The notes under the pieces: generated by a model
The model's database searches: none
What the model saw: the letters and a program-made list of their open reading frames with translations, nothing else
What the model was told of the DNA's origin: nothing
In this document: piece after piece, positions 1 through 7,441 of the stretch
Layout of the letters: each line of letters begins with the position of its first letter
How positions within the stretch are numbered: the stretch's first letter is position 1
Source of the DNA: Geodermatophilaceae bacterium URHB0062
GTDB taxonomy: Bacteria; Actinomycetota; Actinomycetes; Mycobacteriales; Geodermatophilaceae
DNA: 64,000 nucleotides
NCBI GenBank assembly: GCA_000620185.1
Contig: KK211087.1
Span: 343,373-407,372 of the forward strand
Direction: 5' to 3'
Program-made: the position numbers and the translations under genes

Positions 1-438
1 TGCGGCCTCTGTGCTGGTGGTGCTGCGCAACGGCCCGGTCGCGCCCTGCGGCGCTCCGGAGAGCCACGCCGGCATCATCCCGGTGGCGTCGACGAGCTGG
101 TGCGCGCCCTCCCGGTAGAGCACCTCGATGCTGAGCGGCTCGCTGGCGGTGCTCAGCCGTGCCAGGGCGCCGCTGGGCAGCACCGGGGTGGTCTCGCCGA
201 GGGTGATGCACGGCAGCGACTCGGGGTCGATCAGGGTGCTGCGATAGCGCCGGGTGGTCAGGTCGAACCCGAACGCGAGCGCGTTGAATGCCAAGGGGAT
301 GTTCAGCGGTCCCTGCCGGACGCGTGCGACCTCACTGAGGTACTCCACGACCGTGTCCAGGTCGGCCATGTGGTCGGCGCTACGGAGCAGCCAGGACGGC
401 AGCGCGGCCGGCGGTGCAAGGAGCCTGCGCCGGGTCAC
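1..438 (-). CDS. Hypothetical protein, partial (runs off left edge), coupled to the helicase fusion
   Basis: An open frame of 146 codons runs from a GTG at 438-436 to the window edge without a stop. The GTG overlaps the TGA of the upstream 2146-residue helicase gene in a GTGA four-base overlap, the usual sign of translational coupling, so the two products probably act together. The visible protein starts MTRRRLLAPPAALPSWLL and continues with a mixed alpha/beta-looking composition. I recognise no motif and do not assign a function. A start at the in-frame ATG at 369 is a weaker alternative. Confidence 0.6.
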   Translation of the reverse strand, partial: MTRRRLLAPPAALPSWLLRSADHMADLDTVVEYLSEVARVRQGPLNIPLAFNALAFGFDLTTRRYRSTLIDPESLPCITLGETTPVLPSGALARLSTASEPLSIEVLYREGAHQLVDATGMMPAWLSGAPQGATGPLRSTTSTEAA

Positions 439-3400
439 GGCGCCGCCGCGCGGCTGGGCGGAGTGGGCGCCTGGACCGCTGCCGCCCCGACCGCGGGCGC
501 CGCTGCCGCTGCGCCCGGACGTGGGCGGACCCGGCGGGGGCCGCGGGAGGCGTTGGCGGCGGTGCGCCAGAACGATCCGTCGGGCACGATCCGGTTCGCG
601 GCGAGCAGCCGGGCCAGGCTGTCGGTGACCTCCCGGTCGGTCAGGTCGGGCAGGTGTCCGCGCTGCGGTGCATCCCGCAGCCCCGGAGGCAGCTGTGCGT
701 ATTGGTTGCGCCGCGGCACCCACACCCGGGTTTCGCCCCGCAGTGTCAGCCGGATCTGCAGGCTTGTCGCGCCGTTGAACACGCCGCGCAGCAGCGCGAC
801 GATCGTGTCGTCGACCCTGGCGGCTCGCACCACCGGGTCGAACCCGGCCGGGCGCAGCCGCGGGCTCAGCAGGGCGCGTACCGGTCCGTCGGTGGCTGGG
901 CCGGGTCCGTCCGGCCGGATCCGGCACACCGAGCACAGGTTCAGCTCGTTGCTGCAGCATTGCTCGGGCACCGGCACGTCGAAGTAGTCGGCGAGCAGCT
1001 GGTTGAGGCAGCGGTTGCCGACGGCGAAGAACGCCCGCAGGTGCTGTGCCTCGATCGCAGCACGGGCCTGCTTGCCGGAGACCCGGGCGGTGTAGTCGGC
1101 CGGCAGCGTGATCGTCGAGTCGGCACCGGTCTGTCCGGACGCATCCGAGTTTCCGGTCGACCCGGCGCCGGTCGGTTGCGTCGGCAGGTCGGCGAGCAGG
1201 CTCAATCCGGTGAGCATGCGCGCGTTCGGTCGCTGGCTGACGTCGAGCACGCTGGCGTCGTGCATGTCGCAGAGCAGTAGCCACAGCTGCGCCGGGTGCT
1301 GGATCTGCTCGCGGTACATCTGCTTGGAGCGCCCGTCGGCTCGCAACAGCGCGTGCAGATCCGACAGCTTCACACTCGAGCTCGCCACGGCCGCGCCGCG
1401 CACCGGTAGGTCGAGTACGACATCGCGGACCGCGGCGTGCAGCGGTTCGACCGCGTTGCGGGTTCCTTCGGTGAGCGCGACGCGTTCCGGCAGGTCGCCG
1501 TGGTCCTGGACCGCCTCGAGGTCGGCGAGCGCGGCTACGGCGCGGATCAAGCCGGTCTTCCATGCGTCCCGCATCCGCGGTTCTCGGGCCTGCGCCGGCG
1601 TCATCCGGCCCGCGTCGACCTCGGCCTCGAGCAGCCGGTCAACGGTGCCGGCGGCGTCGAGGGCGCCGCGGCGGGCGGCGCCGAGCGCGACCCGGCCGAA
1701 GAACTCCAGTTGGGACGTCGGCAAATCCAACTGCGCCAGCCACTGTGCAGTGTCCAGGCTGCGGCTGGTCGCGAGCGCAAGCGCGTACGTGGCGACGTCG
1801 ATGTCGTCGATGGGAGTTCCGGCGACGTCCCGGCCGCCGCGCCCGAGCTGCTGGTAGAGGGCTGCCAGGTCGGTCGCCGGGCTGACGCACATGACGGTGC
1901 GGATGTCGTCGCGGTCGATGCCGAGGCCGAATGCGCTCGTTGCCACGACGATCATCTGCGCATACCCCTCTTCACCCACCCGAGGCACCTCGACGAACTC
2001 GTTGCTCACCGATGCCTTCTCGACTTCGCTCATCCGGCCGTGGAACTTGCGGAGCAGCACCGGCCGTCCGTCGAGGTAGTCGCGCAGGTGCGCGTGCAGC
2101 CGGTCGACCTCCCGGATCGTGAGGCAGTACAGGATCACGTGCCCGTCGGCGGCGTCGACCACCTGCTCGGCCAGCGCCGCCGGGCCGTGCTGGCCGCGCG
2201 AGCGCAGGCTCCGCCGGGCCAGCTGCAACTCGGGGCGCATCGGGTTGACCCGCACCGTGGTCAGGTTCCGGCCGTGCGCGTGGGCGTCGCCGCCCTGGAC
2301 CGGGAGCAGCCCGTTGAGGACCTCTTCGGTCAGGCCGGCCTCCACGGTCGGGGTCGCGGTCGCGGTCAGCGTGATGAGGCTCAAAGTGTCCGGGTGCTCG
2401 GACCGCAGCCGGCGCAGCAGTGCACCGGCCCGGCGGAACGACGGCCGGAAGTCCTCGCCCCACTGCACGTAGGTGTGGGCCTCGTCGATCGCGACGCGCC
2501 GGATGATGCCGGCCGCGACGCCGCGCTCGAGCGCCTGACGGAAGCGGGTCTGGCTGAGCCGCTCCGGGCTGACGTAGACGATCCGGATGCCATGTCGGCA
2601 GCTCGGATCGGTCATCTGCTCGACGACCTCGGTCCGGCCGGCTCGGCTGCTGCTCTCCGGCAGTGACCCGACGAGCGCCCGGACCGCCCCGCCGATGGTG
2701 CCGTTGAGGTTGACCGCCTGGTTGTGCATGAGGCTGACCAGCGGGCTGATGACGATGGTCAGTCCGGGCAGCAGCAGCGCGGGCAGCTGGAAGCAGTACG
2801 ACTTGCCGTACCCGGTGGGCAGCAGCGCCAGCACGTCGTCGCCGCGGGCCGCCGCGGCGATGGCGGTCCGCTGCTCGGGGCGCAGGGTGACCGGTTTTCC
2901 GCTCAGAAGGGTGGCGGCGGTCTCGGCCCGTTCCAGCACGGTGCCTTCGAGCGTGCCGGCGGCCCGCTCGGCCGCGACCTGCTCGTGGCAGAGCGCCAGG
3001 CGGCGGACCGCGAGGGTGGCGGGCAGAACGGTGTGCGTCTCGAGCGCCTCGCGGGTGCAGAGCGAGTCGACGTCGACGTCGCCGTCGCTGCCGGTCGGGC
3101 CGCAGAGCAAGCCCTGCGCGTGCAGGAAGCGCCAGATGCGATCCCAGCCTTCGCGCATCGGGAGCACGTTGCCGCCGAATCGCTCGCCGGTCTCGGGGTC
3201 GGCGACGTGTAGGCCGGGATCCAGGCTGCCGAGGAAGACCTCTCGGTACAGCCGGCGCAACGGCAGTTCGCCGCCGAGCTTGCGGTCGCTGATGACGACG
3301 ACCCCGCGGCTGCCGCCGTTGCGGATGAGCCGCCCGACGGCCTGACGCAGGTCGAGCGCGGCCAGCGGCAGGTAGTACTCGCTGTTCGCGACCAGGTCGG

Positions 3401-6400
3401 GATCGGCGCTGCCGTCGGCCTCGGCGGACCGCCGGACCTGCTCCTTGCGGGCCGCGATGACCGGATCGGTGAACACCGGGAACGGCAGCTTGTTGATCCA
3501 CACCAGGTGCATGCGGGTCGGGTTGGACACGTCGACGCCGGTCCACAGGCCGCGGGTGCCGACGAGGAAGCCGCCGTGGTGCTCCGCCGAGCCCGTGAAC
3601 TCGGTGACGGCCCGGCCGGTGCCGAGATACGTCTGGTCGTGGACGCTGATCGGCAGGTCCTCGGCGGCGAGCTGCAGCGTGAGCTCGTGCGCGATTCCGG
3701 ATGCTGCGTTGCGGCTGGTGGTGAGCACCATGGCGCCGCCGGCCCACGGCGCGGCGCCGCTGCCGTCCCCGTCGTGCTGCTCGCGGTGGACGACGTGGCG
3801 GGCGTAGCCGCGCAGCTGGTGCGCGACGGTGCGCATGGCCTGCTTGGGCTGCTCGGCCCAGGACGGGAAGTCCTCGAATGCGACGAGGCGTGCTTGCCGG
3901 GCGTAGTCGAACGGGCCGGCGACGACCTCGATGCGGGCGTCGGTGAGTCCCAGGCGGGCGCGGGCGTAGGCCCAGCTGTCCTTGCCCGGGGTATGGACCT
4001 GAAGCGTGGCGCTCATCAGGCCGAGCCGTCGGAAGCTGGCGAGCAGTGCCTGCCAGTCGGGGTCGAGGGGGAGCCGGACGGGGCTGGAGCGGACGGTGAA
4101 GCGGTACCGGGCGATGCCTCGGGTGCCGATCGGGCCGTCCTCGCGGACATACACGACCCGGTCGGTCGCGACCGGCGGCGGTGCGGTGGCGACAGCCCCG
4201 AGGAGGGCGGCGCCGGGCGGCGCTCCGCCGCCCGGCGTTCCGACGGCGGCGTTGCTGCCGGCGTCGCCGGGGTCGGCGTCGATGGTCTCCGCGGCGGCGC
4301 GGGCGTCGTCGACGTCGGGGTCGGCGGCCTCGCGCGCGTCGTCCTCATCCGCGGCCTCGGCTGCCTCGGCGTCCGTGTCGTCATCGAGCGTGACCGGCGT
4401 ATCCGCGTCGTCGCCATCCGCAGGGTCGCTGCTGTCGGCGGCCGGGTCGAGACCGCCGCCGGGGTCAGTGCTGTTGGTGGGGTCGGAGCCGTTCGGGGCC
4501 GTCGGCGACGGGGGAGGGGGCGGCGGGGTCAGCAGGTTGTCCAGTGTTGCCGACAGCGCCGCGCAGGTCCCCGACAGCGCCCCCACCTGGACCGTGGCGG
4601 CCTGTAGCCGCTGCTCGTCGAACGGGTCCAGTCGCCCGGCGTTGTCCTGCTCGATTTGCCCGAGCGCACCGGCGACGCGGCCGGTGAGCCCGTGCAGCTG
4701 GGCGAGCAGCCGCCCGACGGTGCGGGCGTCTCGGGCAGGGTGCTCCGACGTGTACGGGCTCGCGAGCGTCAGGGTGCGGCTGCCCTCGCGCGCGCCGGCG
4801 CTGCCGACCGCTCGGTCCAGCGTGTGCGACACGTGCGTCCGCAGCCGGAGGTCCGACCACCACATGCGCAACTCGCCGAGCCGGTCGTGCAAGAGCTGTG
4901 CGCTGAGGGCGGTGCGCAGGTCCCGGGCGAGCGCTGTGAGCGCGCCGATGGCGTCGTCGACGTCCGCGGTGGACAGCTCCGGAGTCAGCGCGTCGGTCGC
5001 GGCGCCCTCGAGCGCATGGGCCTCATCGACGATGAGTAGCAGATCGTCGGCGTCCGCGGCGAGTTCCTCCCAGTGGGTGAGCAGCAGCGCGTGGTTGGCC
5101 ACGATGACCCGGTTGCCCGCCAGGGCCTCACGAACCTCGTTCGTCCACGCGGCGAGCGGGATCGTGCCCGGGTCGCGGTACTCGCCGTGGGTGGTCTGGG
5201 ACAGGCTCCCGAGCCAGCTGTTCAGCGGGGGACCGCAGTAGTCGAGCAGGAACGGCGGGACGTCGACGACGTCGACGCTGGCGGCCGCCCATCGGTAGCT
5301 GGGGGTGTCGTTCGGGGCGACGAGGCGCAGGATCAGGTACGCGAGCAGCTCGCGGTACCGCACGTCGACGCTGTGCCGGATCAGGTGCCGGGCCGCTCCC
5401 GCGTCGCCGCCGGAGGCGTCGACGATCGTGTACACGAGGCCGCGCAGCGACAGCCGGTTGCCGGCGCCCTTGACCAGGTCGGACGTGTCCAGCAGACCAG
5501 GCACGGCTGCCCCGAGCTCTTCGATCTCCCGGGCGAGCTGCCCCTGCAGCTGCTTGGTGTGCGTGGCGATGATCGCCTTGTGTCGAGGATCCCGGTCGAC
5601 CCACTCGAGCGCGGATGCGAGCGCCGACAGGCTCTTGCCGGTACCGGTCGGCGCCTCGATCATCACCGGGCGGGCGTCCTCGGCGGCGTGCAGGAGCGCG
5701 TCCGCCACGTGCTGCTGACTGGGCCGGGCCTCGACCTGCCTGCCGTGCAGTCGGCGGGCGAGTGCGAACGGGCTGACGGTGCCGTCGTTCCCGCGGACAG
5801 AGCTCGGCACGGTCAGCGGCACTGTCGGCCGGTTGCGACGCGGCGGCCGCGGCCCCATGAGATCGGTGAGCGTGTCCAGCACGACGCTCGGTGTCAGCGC
5901 GACCGTGGCTGCCTGATTGCCGTGACCGGCCGCGAGCGCCCGCAGCATGCGCCAGGGAGCCGAGTCGGGCGTGATGGCGGCGACCAGCTCGCGGAGCTCG
6001 GCCGGTTGCGTCTGCCAGCGCGCGGCACCGGCCTCCATCAACCGGGCGAGGTTGACCGCGTCGGCGAGCGCGTGATGCGCCTGACCATGCCGGTCCAGCC
6101 CGGCGGCGTCGCACAAGGCAGACAGCGTGTGACGGTCCGCCGCCGGCCACAGGCAGTGCGCGAGGTACATGGCATCGACCCGGTCCACCTCGGGCAGATC
6201 GAGCTCGTGGACCTGGAGCGCCGCATCGAGCAGCGGAAAGTCCATCCCGGTGCCGTTGTGTGCGAGCAGCATGTCGGCACCGGCGGTGAACTGGACGAAC
6301 TGCTTCCACGCTTCCGCCGCAGGGATGAGCTGGGCGGCATGCTCGTCGGCGCGCGGGCCGTACACCGTGAAGCCGTCGCGCATCTGGACGTACACGCGCA

Positions 6401-6875
6401 TCGTGGCTTGCTCGGCGACCCAGGTCGCGTCCGGGCCGAAGCGGGTTGCGCCGATCTCCCACACGTCCCGGCTGACAGCGCCCCCGTCCTCGACGCGGGC
6501 CCGTGCAGCGCTCTCGACGTCGAACGCGACCAGGCGCAGCGGGTGCGACTCGCGGTCTTCTCCCAGCCCGGCCTCGGCATTGGGGGCGTGGTGATCGGGG
6601 GGAGTGGCCCGGTCGGTGGCGCCAATCCCGCCCCCCGCGCCTACGGGCGTGAAGGCGTCGCCGTCGAAGACGAGCACTCCGGCGGCGGCCGCGGCGGAGA
6701 GCATCGCCCGGGCGGCCGGCGGGCTGCTCGGCTTGCCCGCGGCGCCGAGCGCGGCGCGGGCATCCGCGAGCGTGCCGCTGCTGAGTCCTGCGGCATCGAG
6801 CGCGTCGAGAATCATGCGGGCAGGCGTCGCGAGCCCGTCGGGTCGGGCAAACGGTGACACAGACGGCACAGGCAT
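435..6875 (-). CDS. DnaQ-like exonuclease / DinG-like helicase / RecQ-like helicase fusion protein
   Basis: This 2146-residue protein joins three nucleic-acid enzymes. Residues about 115-285 form a DEDDh 3'-5' exonuclease (D119 and E121 in FDVES, D212, H268, D272). Residues about 380-1250 are an XPD/DinG-type helicase with Walker A APTGTGKS (408-415), DEAH (617-620), an MSATL motif near 955 and QAVGRLIR (1178-1185). An acidic Pro/Asp-rich linker (about 783-900) is inserted in it. The four Fe-S cysteines of DinG are absent: the usual KGxxNYLC reads KGAGNRLS at 469-476. Residues about 1320-2000 are RecQ-like: LPTGYGKS (1352-1359), DEAH (1464-1467), LTATAT, QQLGRGGRD, and a zinc module with C1956, C1973/1974, C1981 and C1984. 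It heads an operon with the overlapping partial gene. A role in DNA processing is clear; phage defence or element maintenance is only inferred. Confidence 0.85.
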   Translation of the reverse strand: MPVPSVSPFARPDGLATPARMILDALDAAGLSSGTLADARAALGAAGKPSSPPAARAMLSAAAAAGVLVFDGDAFTPVGAGGGIGATDRATPPDHHAPNAEAGLGEDRESHPLRLVAFDVESAARARVEDGGAVSRDVWEIGATRFGPDATWVAEQATMRVYVQMRDGFTVYGPRADEHAAQLIPAAEAWKQFVQFTAGADMLLAHNGTGMDFPLLDAALQVHELDLPEVDRVDAMYLAHCLWPAADRHTLSALCDAAGLDRHGQAHHALADAVNLARLMEAGAARWQTQPAELRELVAAITPDSAPWRMLRALAAGHGNQAATVALTPSVVLDTLTDLMGPRPPRRNRPTVPLTVPSSVRGNDGTVSPFALARRLHGRQVEARPSQQHVADALLHAAEDARPVMIEAPTGTGKSLSALASALEWVDRDPRHKAIIATHTKQLQGQLAREIEELGAAVPGLLDTSDLVKGAGNRLSLRGLVYTIVDASGGDAGAARHLIRHSVDVRYRELLAYLILRLVAPNDTPSYRWAAASVDVVDVPPFLLDYCGPPLNSWLGSLSQTTHGEYRDPGTIPLAAWTNEVREALAGNRVIVANHALLLTHWEELAADADDLLLIVDEAHALEGAATDALTPELSTADVDDAIGALTALARDLRTALSAQLLHDRLGELRMWWSDLRLRTHVSHTLDRAVGSAGAREGSRTLTLASPYTSEHPARDARTVGRLLAQLHGLTGRVAGALGQIEQDNAGRLDPFDEQRLQAATVQVGALSGTCAALSATLDNLLTPPPPPPSPTAPNGSDPTNSTDPGGGLDPAADSSDPADGDDADTPVTLDDDTDAEAAEAADEDDAREAADPDVDDARAAAETIDADPGDAGSNAAVGTPGGGAPPGAALLGAVATAPPPVATDRVVYVREDGPIGTRGIARYRFTVRSSPVRLPLDPDWQALLASFRRLGLMSATLQVHTPGKDSWAYARARLGLTDARIEVVAGPFDYARQARLVAFEDFPSWAEQPKQAMRTVAHQLRGYARHVVHREQHDGDGSGAAPWAGGAMVLTTSRNAASGIAHELTLQLAAEDLPISVHDQTYLGTGRAVTEFTGSAEHHGGFLVGTRGLWTGVDVSNPTRMHLVWINKLPFPVFTDPVIAARKEQVRRSAEADGSADPDLVANSEYYLPLAALDLRQAVGRLIRNGGSRGVVVISDRKLGGELPLRRLYREVFLGSLDPGLHVADPETGERFGGNVLPMREGWDRIWRFLHAQGLLCGPTGSDGDVDVDSLCTREALETHTVLPATLAVRRLALCHEQVAAERAAGTLEGTVLERAETAATLLSGKPVTLRPEQRTAIAAAARGDDVLALLPTGYGKSYCFQLPALLLPGLTIVISPLVSLMHNQAVNLNGTIGGAVRALVGSLPESSSRAGRTEVVEQMTDPSCRHGIRIVYVSPERLSQTRFRQALERGVAAGIIRRVAIDEAHTYVQWGEDFRPSFRRAGALLRRLRSEHPDTLSLITLTATATPTVEAGLTEEVLNGLLPVQGGDAHAHGRNLTTVRVNPMRPELQLARRSLRSRGQHGPAALAEQVVDAADGHVILYCLTIREVDRLHAHLRDYLDGRPVLLRKFHGRMSEVEKASVSNEFVEVPRVGEEGYAQMIVVATSAFGLGIDRDDIRTVMCVSPATDLAALYQQLGRGGRDVAGTPIDDIDVATYALALATSRSLDTAQWLAQLDLPTSQLEFFGRVALGAARRGALDAAGTVDRLLEAEVDAGRMTPAQAREPRMRDAWKTGLIRAVAALADLEAVQDHGDLPERVALTEGTRNAVEPLHAAVRDVVLDLPVRGAAVASSSVKLSDLHALLRADGRSKQMYREQIQHPAQLWLLLCDMHDASVLDVSQRPNARMLTGLSLLADLPTQPTGAGSTGNSDASGQTGADSTITLPADYTARVSGKQARAAIEAQHLRAFFAVGNRCLNQLLADYFDVPVPEQCCSNELNLCSVCRIRPDGPGPATDGPVRALLSPRLRPAGFDPVVRAARVDDTIVALLRGVFNGATSLQIRLTLRGETRVWVPRRNQYAQLPPGLRDAPQRGHLPDLTDREVTDSLARLLAANRIVPDGSFWRTAANASRGPRRVRPRPGAAAAAPAVGAAAVQAPTPPSRAAAP

Positions 6876-7110
6876 GTCCTCGGGAGTGACGGCGAGCCGT
6901 CAGTATGAGCCTGCTTGCCGACAAGTCCCGACAGGTTCAGCCCAGGTGTCAGGTGCCGACGATCCGGTGGGAGGACGTGGCCGAGCGGCGTTTTCCCTAC
7001 GGAGGTGCACCGCACGCTCTCGAACGCGGACCGGAGACCAAGATCAAGGGGATGTCGTTCCCCGACCGCCCAGGAGGACACATGGACCATCGGCGACTGC
7101 GCGTAGCGCC

Positions 7111-7395
7111 ATGACCTTTTACGACGACGCGGAGTTTGCAGCGATCCGGCTGGCTCGCATGGCAAGCAAGGAGACGGAGGAGAGCCCGCTTTCGGCGGAG
7201 ATGTGGGCCGTCGCCGTGGACATGTACCAGCGCCACGGCCCCGATGGGCTCACCGGGCTGGTCGTGGCCCTGGCCCGGCAGTACGCGACCGCATCGGCGG
7301 TGATCGCCCGGCAGCGGGGGATGTCCACGGATGAGTTCTTCGACGAGTTCGAGCAACACAAGCTCGAGCAAGCCGTCGGCGACGAAGACGAGTGA
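7111..7395 (+). CDS. Small acidic hypothetical protein
   Basis: The 94-residue product starts MTFYDDAEFAAIRLARMASK and is predicted by eye to be mostly helical, with an acidic tail (QAVGDEDE). The frame is open far upstream, so the ATG at 7111 is chosen because the protein-like composition starts there. No good Shine-Dalgarno precedes it. It is divergent from the helicase operon, separated by 235 bases in which I see no firm signal. I do not recognise the family. Confidence 0.5.
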   Translation: MTFYDDAEFAAIRLARMASKETEESPLSAEMWAVAVDMYQRHGPDGLTGLVVALARQYATASAVIARQRGMSTDEFFDEFEQHKLEQAVGDEDE

Positions 7396-7441
7396 CCGTC
7401 GGAGGAGGCCGCCCGACGGCAGGGCGCCGTGGTTCTGGACG

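Noticed and set aside
1437-2666. Long plus-strand ORFs antisense to the helicase fusion
   Set aside because: They are His/Arg/Gly-rich shadows of the minus-strand gene, whose motifs are clearly those of an exonuclease and two helicases.
5073-6857. 594-codon plus-strand ORF over the exonuclease/DinG region
   Set aside because: No recognisable motif and composition typical of antisense in high-GC DNA; the opposite strand has all DEDDh and Walker residues.
6876-7110. Possible regulatory RNA in the divergent gap at the helicase operon
   Set aside because: No convincing stem or conserved motif by eye.
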